Assembly: GCA_002286715.1 (NCBI GenBank)
Contig: NSJX01000005.1
Coordinates: 563,959-627,958, forward strand
Length of the DNA stretch: 64,000 nt
Direction: 5' to 3'
DNA from: Dentipellis sp. KUC8613
Lineage: Eukaryota; Basidiomycota; Agaricomycetes; Russulales; Hericiaceae
The translations under genes and the position numbers were made by a program. The stretch's first letter is position 1. Every line of letters begins with the position of its first letter. Of this stretch, positions 11,638 through 22,005 are shown piece by piece. Under the pieces are notes generated by a model. That model did not search any database and was not told where the DNA came from. It saw only the letters and a program-made list of their open reading frames with translations.

Positions 11638-14224
11638 TTATTCCAGCAGTTCAGTTTCATCCGCATTCAGTATAAGCCGTGTAAAGAATCGTATCATCTC
11701 CAAGTACCCTTCCGCTTTGATAGCTGCAACACCCGTATATGTTTCAGTTTTCGCTCAAATAGATATCTGGCAGACGTACCTTCGTTGATTGTGTGCGCTC
11801 CGTTGAAGCCGTCACTAGCCCCACGGTGGCCATAACGGAAGATATGTTTCGTGAGGTTCCAGTAATGTCTCGTATCTGGCATACACCATGAGCATCAATG
11901 CAGAGGACATACCTGCATGTAGCTTACCCGTATTGCCTAGAGAACCGGACGTAGATCAGACGCACGTTCGCTCGTATGACCAACGAAGAACAACTCACCT
12001 AACGATATTCCCGGAGCAACAACCGCGTCTTTCCCCTTCAGCTCCGTGCGCAGCGAGCTGTCGAGCGTCGATAATATCGTCCCAGACAGCAGCTTCCACG
12101 GACCGCTCTCTCCAGTGGGCGACACCGGCGCAGGATTGAGCGCAGTCCCGTATGCATCAGAAAGCCGGACGTGGCCTGCAGCGTCCGCAACATCCAATGT
12201 CTTACCGAACGCGTCCAGTGTCAGATTGTATTTGGCCACCATGGATGACAGGACGTCCACATAGCGCGCCTGAAGCGCTTGCACGGTGCTGATACGTTGT
12301 TGAGATTAAGCTGTCCTTAAAGAGGAAGATGCATGCGCAGCGACGGAAAGCTCACCTCCAGTCCGCAATTCGATGATCCACCACTGCCCACGCGTTCTCC
12401 GGCAGCGCATTCACCTTGACGCCCCCACCAACGAGATCGACTGCCTGTGTGGTCCCGAAGATCGCCCGGTAGCCCCTCGCATCTTCCTCAAGGAGCGCGG
12501 CCTCCAGGTCCGCAAGAGCCGCGTCATCTGTGAGAGCCTCCGCAATCAGGTCGCGCAGGTGCGAGGAGAGGCCTGGGTCGTGCGCTGCCGAACATTCGAG
12601 GGTGCGGAAGTAGGTGCCGTTGCGATAGAGATGTGCAGGGAGGGGGTGGTCTTCGAGGGTCTTGATCAGACTCGAGAGGTAGCCGATACTCTTTTCAATA
12701 CCGTTAGAAGACGATTCGAAATGATTATGGAGGGACGCACTGTGTGAGGCAGAGGCCGACTAGAATGTCCACCGAGCGTCGTGACTTCGATTCGAGTGTT
12801 GAACTTCCCTTTCTCGGCTACGCTGGGCGAGGCGAAGAGAACCCCATTGTGGTCAGAGTAGCCACCTACGCGCAACTACTTCAGGCTATCCGTTAAACTA
12901 GACAATTGCTATCACGTACCGCCTTCGTCAACCAAGATGGAGAATGCGTTCTCTCCGTAGTTGGCTAGGAGGTAGTCACGGATAGCAGTCGCACCCTGGA
13001 AACTACTTCAGATATCTTGAGATATGATTGCCGGGAGTATACTCACGTCGATACCACCGCGCTCTTCATCTATACCATAGGCGAGGACAACGGAGCGTTC
13101 AGGTTTGAACCCCTGCTTGAGCAGCGACTCGACTGCAGTCCTGCGGAGTCGTCCCGGTCAAGTTGACATGAACCAACGGACTACAAGAGACTCACAAGCT
13201 GCCAACCAAGCCGGACTTGTCATCGCAACTCCCGCGGCCCCAGATCCACTTGCCTGGCAAACATGAGTTCGAACACATCTGCACGAGCATGACGCGTCAG
13301 GCTCACCATCAAAGTATCCAGAGTAAGGAGGCTGGATCCAATCGCCTATCGTGTTTGCGTCGACCGGAACGACATCTGCCGGAACGAATTTTATTTCTGC
13401 AACGCAAGGCAACAACGAAAACGTTTCGACTTACCCTGGTGAGCCGTCAAGAGCACCGGCTTCAAGGCGGGATTGGTGCCCTGCCAATGATACACCAACG
13501 CAAAGGTATTGACTTTCGTTCTCGTCAATTCTGCGTGCCTGTGACTCGACTCAGCAATGTCCTGTTTAGAGAATTTGAGGACGGAGCATACACGAGCGGG
13601 AACCGCTGCTCAAAATAATCGTGCAGCACAAGACGCGTGTTCCATCGGGGATCTTCACCAGGTTTTCCAATGTCGTCGTATGTCTCCGTCCTGAAGCGCA
13701 AACATGCTTAGTGTCAGCCCACACGCAAGAGCTACTCGTGAAGAAAGAAACGCCACGCACGGGATCCTCACTGCACCTCCCAGATTCTCGTACGCCCACA
13801 ACTTGTACGCATCCTCCTGGAACCAAATATCTAGCGATCCGGCGAGCTTTGCATGCTTGTTCGGCGAGATGGGGTCGGCCTGGGGACACAGGTCATCCTT
13901 CACGATTTCGAACCTGGAGAGCCCTGGCGCAGACTCGGAGGCCGTGAACACGCTGAACATGCTCAACGAGATGCCCTTCGGCGGGGAGGGCCTCAATAGA
14001 AAGACCAGGCATGCGAGACCGATAGCGATCTGCGAGAGGTGGTACACTCGCTTGAATTTGCACCATCGGGATCGGGCGCGGGCAGCAACAGATACAGCGG
14101 GGTAGGGATTCTCGGGCTTGTCGACTTGTTGCTTCTCGGGATCGGGGACGGATGGAGCGTGCGGCCCCAGTCCCGAGATGGGAGATGGGTGGCCTACACG
14201 GCCAAATGACCTAGAAAACGCCAT
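11638..14224 (-). CDS. membrane-anchored M20 metallocarboxypeptidase, carboxypeptidase S-like (copy A)
   Basis: Resembles yeast Cps1, a vacuolar zinc Gly-X carboxypeptidase that releases C-terminal residues from small peptides. Exon 1 (13761-14224, ending two bases into a codon) encodes a cytosolic N-terminus and one transmembrane helix (LSQIAIGLACLVFLL), a type II signal anchor. Later exons carry the M20 motifs: LLTAHQDVVPVD (zinc His and Asp), GRGSCDDKSG (bridging Asp), YGIDEERGG (catalytic Glu pair) and the dimerisation histidine in GGHSSRPLPHT. The last exon ends ADETELLE. Many exons are short, including a 9-nt microexon (GCAATACGG, around 11926-11934) coding NTD at the motif GNTDTRHYWN. 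It is divergent from BTB copy 2, with about 340 bases between starts, and is paralogous, exon for exon where checked, to copy B at 60938. All catalytic residues are present, so it looks functional. Confidence 0.9.
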
Positions 14225-14563
14225 CCCGATGCACTTACCAGTCGTACTCGTACAAGACACCTGGGGTGACTATATGTACAAGCTTGAGAACGATGGGGCC
14301 GCTCACGAGCGTATATACCTGCTCCAAATAGTTCTAGAATAGTTCAATAACGCCATTGGCTCCGTCTGTGTGCAACCAATGTGGTGATGATGGTCATGAG
14401 GTCTAGGTGAGGGACGGTGTGAGTCGAAGTCGCTCCGCTCAGGCCCACCAAACTCAGGGCGTGCGATATCTCAGGTCGTCATCACGTGATCGTGCCTGCC
14501 GGCACGCGTCAATTTCCTGCCGACGCGATTTTTCTGGCATGCAAACCGTCCGCATCCTCTTCC
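14225..14563. promoter_or_regulatory. shared upstream region of M20 copy A and BTB copy 2
   Basis: The two genes are transcribed away from each other and this 339-bp gap must contain both promoters. I saw no TATA box or other motif I can name with confidence. Confidence 0.4.
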
Positions 14564-15662
14564 ATGTCGTCTGCAGCTCCTGCACCCAAACGGCAGCGCA
14601 CTGGCAGTATCAGTGCAAATGCCCTCGCTGACGCGCCTTCCGAACCCGTGATTGACGCCGCTACCATCAAACGTCACCCAGACTTTTGGTTCGACGATGG
14701 GAGCATTGTCCTCATTGCAGGAGATGCCGAAGCCTTTCGTGTTCACCGCACCATCCTTGCCACCAACTCGGAAGTATTCAAAGACATGCTTCTTGTCGGT
14801 GATCCCGGTCCAACCAACCAGGAGCGGATTGAAGGATGTCCTATCGTTCGACTTCCCGACGACGTCGCAGACGTTTGCAGACTCCTGAAAGCATTTTATT
14901 ATCCTTCGTCAGTCTCCAACTCCTTTCCTGTGCGCTGATCAAACAATCAATACCTTTATGACCAGGACTTTCGCCAAAGAGACAAAAGCCCTGAAAGAGC
15001 TGGTCTCATATCTGCGCATCGCGTCGAAATATGTGGTCCCCTCTATCCGGGACCTCGTTGTGTCGTCTTTGCGGACATGCTATCCTTCTACAAGAAGCGA
15101 ATTCTGCGCCAGGCCCACTGATGTATCAAACTTGTCCGATGCCCTCTACGCGGTCTACGCTGGCGTCACATTTGACATACCTGACATCCTGCCCGCTGCA
15201 ATGTATCAGTGCTGTGCCCTCGATACCCCACAGCTTGTCAAAGGAGCAAAAGACTCGGACGGACGTCTCATTAAACTCCAACCCGGAACCGTCGTCGCCT
15301 GCCTCGCGGGTAAGCTCAGCCTACTCAAACTGAAGCACGCGCATATCGATCAGCCATGCGCCACATTGGTGAACGACTACAATCGCGAGTCCAGCTGCGA
15401 CGACGAAGACAAGTGCCACCTATATCTCTTGAATCTCGTCAAGGAAATTCTTTGGTACTATGGAGACAATGTTAGCTTTCTTTACAACGATACCAATTTT
15501 GATGGCGATCTGGTCGACGAAAATCCATTGTGCTCTTCATGCGCAACCAGATGGAAGGAGATCGAGATGAAAGGGAGGGAGAAGATCTGGGCGAAACTGC
15601 CGTTCTGCTTTGGGTTGGCGCAAAGTTGGCCGGATTTGCTTGCCAAGGCACGAGAAGAATAA
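14564..15662 (+). CDS. BTB/POZ domain protein (copy 2)
   Basis: Two exons (14564-14907 and 14966-15662) give 346 residues. The BTB domain spans about residues 35-115: IKRHPDFWFDDGSIVLIA, FRVHRTILATNSEVFKDMLLVGDPG and IVRLPDDVADVCRLLKAFYYP. The tail ends CSSCATRWKEIEMKGREKIWAKLPFCFGLAQSWPDLL, the same Cys-rich, IW-x-KLP pattern as copy 1. Exon 2 has the same 697-nt length and the intron sits at the same codon position, so the two are recent duplicates now separated by an M20 gene and a broken third copy. A further in-frame ATG lies upstream at 14486; ATG 14564 is preferred from alignment with copy 1. Function unknown. Confidence 0.88.
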
Positions 15663-15975
15663 TGTTGGATATGTCGATATTGTTGTTGTATCTTACGAAT
15701 GCTGTATCCTACTACTATCATTATTCTTGGTTGGCCGTAGCATGAGCACTACTGCAGCAAAGAGACATCCAGTTTTGTCTACAGGAAGCACATCTGCAGC
15801 TGATAAACGGCACCTCCCCTTACCTGAATCCAGAAACACCTAGCGTCAGGATTCAACAGGGTATAATGAAATTTTATTGCTACAGGATAACAAGTGGACT
15901 ACAGTCCGTAAAGTCCGTCGTGCAAAACGCACAACAACGTCAGTCCAAAACCTGTTGCACCTGTCTTCACCACGC

Positions 15976-17574
15976 TCACGCGAGGTTCGCAAAGCCCACA
16001 CGCTTCTGGCCCGCGTCGAAGATGGTGTAGACGTTCTGCATGAACACGTCGCCGACGACCCAGACTGAAATGTGGAACGCGCATCACGGTCCCGTCAGAG
16101 AGCGCACAAGAGATTAGAAGGGAGTGGGTCTTACAAGAAGTGCCACCGGACGCGACGCCCGCAATGCAGTCGCTCGAGCCGGCAGAGACAGGACCAATGC
16201 TGAACGAGCCAGGGCTGATAGGCCATACCTTACCGCCGAACGTCAACGATGCGAAAGGGTTCGTGTTGCACGGCACTAAGCGCCGACGTAAGCCCCGGTG
16301 CACGTTTATGTAGTCTCCAAGAATTAAGAGATACAGTACGTACCAGACCACATGCCGGGCGAGTTCACGAGCTGCTTGGCGCCGGGGATGTTCGCGTAAA
16401 ACGCGGACACGCTGTCGTCGTCGCCGAGAATGAGCGTAGTGCCCGAGTCGATGATGCTCGTCTGCTTCTTCGCGGTCGTGTTGCCACGCACGGTCAGCGC
16501 GTCCAGGTCGACTTGCCAGTAACCCTGTGCGAATCACTTTTCCATCAGAATCCATGGGCAAGGCAAGAATATTATGTGTGTATACGTACCTCCTCCCGGA
16601 CGGGCACGTAGATGGGCTCGCCCGAGTAGAGCTTGCTGTTGGCGCCGCCGAGGAAGAGCTCCGAGTCGCCATCGGCGAGCTTCATCCCGAACACGGGCGC
16701 GTCAGTCTGCTTCTCGTTGACAAGGGTCTGGAAGAACGGCGTCGCGTTGTACACGGAGATGTGCTGGAACCCAAGGCCAACGAGGCCGTCAAAGCCCCTC
16801 GTGAAGCCGTCCGAGTAGTTGCTCGCAACGCCGATGGTCTGCTTCGACGCCTACCCATCCCACAGCACATAAGCCACCTCCCCACCAGTCCGCGAACAAC
16901 CGGCACGCCTCACCTGCAAGCTACCACTCGCGACCACATCCGACCACTGCTCGCCCTTGACCTGGCTCCCATCGCCATACGTCAGCGCAAACGTCTTCTT
17001 CAGGTCCTTCGCCGAGCTGCTCGCGGCCGGATCGAAGCGCTGGCGGTCCGCGCAGCTGTCGCCGCACGTCTTGCCCGGGAGGAACAGGTCCGCGGAGCCC
17101 GTGTCGAAGTCGATCGCGTACTCCTTCGGCGGCGTGCCGATCGCGAGCGTGCCCGCCCAGACGGTGTTGTTCTCGTCCTGCAGCACGACGGGGTTCGTCG
17201 CGCGCGCGCCGAGGTGCGTCAGGTTCGCGACGGTCGACATGAGCTGCGAGAGCGGGTGCGGCGCGCCCGTGTTCTTCTCGAAGGCGGCGAAGCCGCGGTT
17301 TAATTTTCTATGAACGTAAGTAGGATTAGAGGGCGCAGTGCGGGGAATGGAGACGCGGCGCGGCGCACGTAGTAATGAAGCCGACATGGCGCACGAGGCT
17401 CTCCAGGTCGACCGCGCCGTCCGCCTGCAGGAACGACGCGCGCTTCTGGAGCGGGATGCGCGTGCCCTCAGCTTGGGCGCGCGCGAGGACCGGCGCCGCG
17501 GCCGGGATGGAGGCAGCCGCCGCGAACGCGGGCACACTCGCAGCGACGCAGAGAGCAGCAGCAGACACACGCAT
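15976..17574 (-). CDS. secreted pepsin-like aspartic protease (A1, polyporopepsin type)
   Basis: An extracellular or vacuolar endopeptidase. The N-terminus (MRVSAAALCVAASVPAFAAA) is a signal peptide, followed by an Ala-rich propeptide rich in basic residues before the mature enzyme. The first catalytic motif is IDFDTGSADLFLPG and the second is IIDSGTTLILGDD, so both active-site Asp are present. The flap region reads LTYGDGSQVKGEQW, with the Tyr of pepsin-like enzymes. The family-typical GFDGLVGLGFQ and the C-terminal FWVVGDVFMQNVYTIFDAGQKRVGFANLA complete the fold. At least six exons with introns of about 50-60 nt are needed. Length, about 410 residues, is normal. One Cys pair (CGDSCADRQRFD) follows the first catalytic loop. 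Identity is firm; substrate and secretion fate are inferred. Confidence 0.92.
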
Positions 17575-17817
17575 GGTTGGTCGGAGAAGGGGAGGAAAGG
17601 GTGAGTGTAACGAACGTCACGGGTAATTAAGGAGTGTCGAAAAAGAGTGTAATGGACGTGCGGGCACGGTCAGCCGGGAAGAGCGGTCTGGATGGCACGC
17701 GGGGGTCCGGGGGGAGTATGAAGTAACTAGCAAGTAGTCACGGTCGGGGCGGAGGTCAGACCTTTCAGCTTCGGAGGGAAAGGGGAAGGAGATGGGCGAT
17801 GCACCGCCCGGCAGGGT

Positions 17818-17829
17818 CTTATATATACT
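17818..17829 (-). promoter_or_regulatory. candidate TATA box for the aspartic protease
   Basis: Read on the minus strand the sequence is AGTATATATAAG, a strong TATA match about 245 bases upstream of the protease start codon. That distance would leave a long 5' leader, so this is a candidate only. Confidence 0.45.
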
Positions 17830-18789
17830 CTGGAATACTTGCACCCTGTCGCGCAGGCCAAGACCAAGACGCCGGACGTTACAGCAGCAGCATCAAAGAA
17901 GCCTTACGCTGTGGAGCAGATCGCGGATGCGCACATGGCTCATCGTTCTCCAGGAAGCAGACTGCGCTAGTCACCGCAATAAAGTACTTTTTTCTGGGAT
18001 TTTCGAGGATATGTGAAGCCCGCGAAGGCTTGCATGCACGGAGGTCGACGTCGACGCGTTAGATTCCAGAGCCAAAGCGTTCGAATAGCCGTTGGTCAGA
18101 GCAGCTGGCTAAGCGCGGGTTCCGAGAGTAACCTGTGCGCCGAGTGCGGCGGCCGGCTTTACATGTAAGTAAGGATCGGAAGTTCGAAGCGCGTTCATTT
18201 ACATAGCGCACATCCTGACCTCATGACCCCACACTGCAGTGCGAGGCGAAAGTGTCATGATCAAGCGGGGTTGAATAACACGTTTCTAAGCGATAGTTGT
18301 ACATTCCTACAGCACGAACCAATATAAGTTACAGTACAGGGGAGTCTCGCGGCCAGATTTACACGATATGCTGGGCATCGCGGGGGACGTTCAGGAATGA
18401 GTGAGGGACGGAAGGGAGGGAGATGAAGGGTAAGACAAGATATGAGCAGACGGCGTTGTATATATGTGCGTGAGATCGATATCGAGGGGGAGTGGGGGAA
18501 GGGGTGGAGGTGGAGGTGGCCATGAGCGAAAGGGATGGATGTGCGTGTGTCCGTCTGCAACATACCACAACAGCAAGCAAGCCAATACCAATAGTACAGC
18601 GGCCAGCGGGCGCATGCGCATCCGCGGGCCCGAACGCAACGCAAGCAAAACAGGGACGAGAGCCGGATCAGGAGGGGAGGAGGGGGGGAAACAAAAAAGA
18701 AAGATCGTATAGAAATGGAGCAGCCCGAGACACCGGGAGAGACAAGAGCAAGACAGATACAGCACCCAGCAACCGCGACCCACCTGGCC
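17830..18789. other. intergenic between aspartic protease and OPI1
   Basis: This stretch lies upstream of the protease and downstream of OPI1, both on the minus strand. It should contain the OPI1 3' UTR toward 18.7 kb and distal protease promoter toward 17.8 kb. The open frames are low-complexity and I recognise no gene. Confidence 0.45.
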
Positions 18790-21312
18790 TCATCCGTCGA
18801 CCTCCATCTTCGCCGTCCCGCCGTCGTCCACCGCCTGCGGCGTCACCGCGCGCCGCCTTATGTCCGCGCCGGTCCCGCCCTCGCCCTCCTCCGCGAACAT
18901 GCCCTTCTTCCCCGGCCCCGGCGTCGCAGACACCGGCGTCACACTCCCGCTCCCCATCCCCATCGCGTGCCCGTGCCCATGCCCATACTCGCCTGCGCCG
19001 TTCCCGATGTTCAGCTTCCCGAATCCCATCGAGCTCGCAGGCGCACCCGTCTCAGCCCGTCCGTGCGCATGGCTGGAGAAGTACGCATCTCCCGACGGGT
19101 GAATGAGCGGCGACAGCGTTTCGTGCGAGCGCAGTGGTGGGAGCACCGTGGGGAGCATGACCGGCGACGACGCGACGCTCGTGGACGTGCTCCCTATGAG
19201 CGACGGCGGTGCGCGGTGCTGCATGAGATCCGAAGGCGGCGGCAAGCGATCTGGAAGTTGTCCCTCTGCGCCCGCACCTCTCTGCAGCCCGACCACACGC
19301 AGCCTGTCCACCCACGCATCCGCACGGTCCAGACTATCCTTCACCACACTCGTCACGCCGCGCATCATGTCCAAGCTCTCCATAGCAAGAGTAAGGATCC
19401 GCTGGGCCGCCTGAGTCGCAGCGTCGGCCGTCGGGGGGACAGCGCCGCTCGCCACCGCACTGCTCTGGCGCGAGTGTCGAGGGCTGGAGGACGGTGACAC
19501 AGGGCGCGACGACTCGCCGCTGACACGGTCACCTCCTCGTTCTCGACGGCCAGTGCGGCGCGTCGCACGCCCGCGGGTCGACCCCGCATTCCCCGCCGCG
19601 GCATTCTGCACGTCCTGCTGGCCCTGCCGCCGCGCCGCGCTCGCCCACGCCTGCGGCAGGTGCAGGATGAACCCACGCACACGGCTGCGCGCGGGCTCCG
19701 GGAGCGCACTGCCGGCATATTTTGATACGATGTCGACCACTTGGCGGATAGTGTCCACCACGTCGCGCTTCGCGTTCGCCAGCTGCCGCATGTGCTCTGG
19801 GGAGATGACCGCGTGCGGGTTGATAGCGTGCGGAGATCCCGGCGGCGGCTGCAGCGCGGCGATGAAGTCGCGCAGGATGATAATCTGGCCGTCGATGTGG
19901 GCCGTAGCGTACTGCAAGGCGATCGGCCAGATCAGTCAGTCAGGGTAGCTGGCGACAGGAGTCAATTGCCAGCGACGCACCTGAAGCCACTGCAAGCAGT
20001 ACTTTAGCCTCCGCATGCTCTCTTCGCTCACCGCTGCGCCAATGCCTCCAGCCTCGAGCAGCACCGCTTGCCATCGGCTGCGCTGCACGACCTGCTGCTG
20101 CTGCTCGGGACTCTCTTCCGACGCGGGCGATCGGGGCGATTGCAGGGGCGTCCGCATCTTGCTATCTGCAACATATCGAGTCCCGTTGTTGCGAACCTTT
20201 CAGCACGCATAGCGGCGAAAGTGACGCGACGAGCACTCACCTTCAGGCGACGTCTCTTCATGTGCCACACGCTCCCTCTCCCGCTCGCGATCCTCCGGCC
20301 TCGCCATCGACACGTCACGGATCTGCAGGCCCGACTCCCAGCTCCCATTCACCCTCTCACGGTCCCTCCCCCTGTCCTCGCCCTCGTCCATCGGCGCCCG
20401 CGCACCTCCATACCTGCCAAGCTACATCGTACAACGTCCATTCCCCGTCGTCAGCACGCCAGAAGCGAGGACCAAAACGAGAAACCGACGCACCCTATCG
20501 AGCTGCCTGCACGCAAACTCGTCGAGCTGGTTCACATTCACGGGCAGCCGATCGATGACGGGCCGCGAGATGCTCTTCACAGACGACTCCATCATCTCCG
20601 CGCCGTACTGCGTCACACAAACACACGTGCGGTCAGCGCCGCTGCCACGCGCCCCACCCCCCGCCCAGGCGAAGTGCCAAAGGGCGGTAAAGCGATAATG
20701 GACGAAGGACAATTGACGATAAACGCACCTTGACGACGCGCGAGCTCGCCTTGCTCTGCTCGTACGCGCGCAGCGCCGTGTTCACAATCGGCAGCGTCGA
20801 CACGCGCGCAACGAACGCCGGCTGCTCCGCCTCCGCCCCCACCCCCGCCTGTGCATCGCTATCCTTGTCCCGATCCCTTCCCCGCTCCCGCTCCGCCTCC
20901 TCGCTCTCCGTCTCGGACCCCGCGAGCCGCGGCGACGCAAGCGTGGGGGACGTCGCGGACGACGTCGTCGACAGCGCGGGCGTCGGCTGGAACGCTGCGG
21001 GCATCACGGAGAGAACGCACACAGACAAGCAAACGGCAAGACGAAAACAGTGCGAGAGAGACAGGGCGTGCGAACGCAGATGCGCGGGGCAAATCAGCAA
21101 TCAGCTATCATGCACGCATCACGCGGGGGAGAGACGAAGAACGCACAGCTCGCAGAGGTGATGTGGGTGTGCGCCTGTGTCGGCGGGTGGTGCGCACCGG
21201 CGACCGCGACCGCGCGCGAGCGCATGTCGCCGAGCGCGCGCACGGCGATGCGCACGCTCTCGTCCTCGTCGTCGATGGTGCGCGGGCGCGCGGGGCGCGA
21301 GTCGAGGCTCAT
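18790..21312 (-). CDS. OPI1: Opi1-family transcriptional regulator of phospholipid synthesis
   Basis: In yeast Opi1 senses phosphatidic acid at the ER and represses inositol/choline-responsive genes. Six exons (21198-21312, 20729-20994, 20494-20607, 20421-20241, 20165-19981 and 19911-18790) give 660 residues in frame. The family core is spread over exons 1-6: DEDESVRIAVRALGDMRSRA at the N-terminus, then STLPIVNTALRAYEQSKASSRVVKYGAEMMES, SISRPVIDRLPV, and VVDIVSKYAGSALPEPARSRVRGFILHLP, the most diagnostic block. The C-terminal 200 residues are Ser/Pro/Gly-rich and look disordered, with a (GH)n run. The exon 4 acceptor has an alternative nearby; the one used (GTAG|CTTGG) keeps phase. Whether basidiomycetes have the Ino2/Ino4 partners used in yeast is not shown here, so targets remain open. 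Confidence 0.9.
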
Positions 21313-22005
21313 CTCGGGGCCTGCGTGCGTGCTGCTGGTTCAGTCCTGTAATGTCTGCGCGGTGTGCGGTGGTGTCGGGCGGGCAGGGCGGCGTCGGGGG
21401 GTCGGGGGGCGGGGGCGGAGGGAGAGAGGGAGTGTGAGGAGGGGCCCCTCAGGGCTTCTGCGAGGTACTTGTTGGGGGCGCATTCACGTGTTTTGCGTAA
21501 ATTGAGAGAACGCGCCATGTGACCATGACGCACTTTCTCACAATGATATCGAGATTATATATATCCCCGCCCGCCGGCATTTCGCCTCCCCCAAGCACGA
21601 AACAAACAGAACAGGAGACAGGAGCAGACGGCAGAGGCGCGCTTTTGTGTGCGCCCGCCCACAAATACAATAGGTCGTATACAAGTATGTATAAACGCGT
21701 AGGTAGATAAGATCAATAAACACAAACGCGAGCGCAGCGAGCCACGAATAAACAGATAGTACATATATAGACGAAGCGGGGAGGAGGGGGGAGACTGGAA
21801 GACGAGAGAGGAAAGCGTCTCGACGAACACAATACGACAGAGCAACGAGGACAAGGAGGAGAAATATATACTGACCAAACGCAACGCGAGCAGGTCCGTC
21901 CGAGGCGATATTATAAGACCATATACACACCGAGAGAAAGGAACCAGGAGCCGCGAGACCAAACACTGAAACAAGAACAACGACCACCACCACGCCGACC
22001 CCTCC
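21313..22005. promoter_or_regulatory. OPI1 upstream region / SRE 3' region
   Basis: This 693-bp gap separates the OPI1 start from the SRE stop, both on the minus strand. It should contain the SRE 3' UTR and the OPI1 promoter. It is rich in short purine and CA-type runs. I see no gene. Confidence 0.4.
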
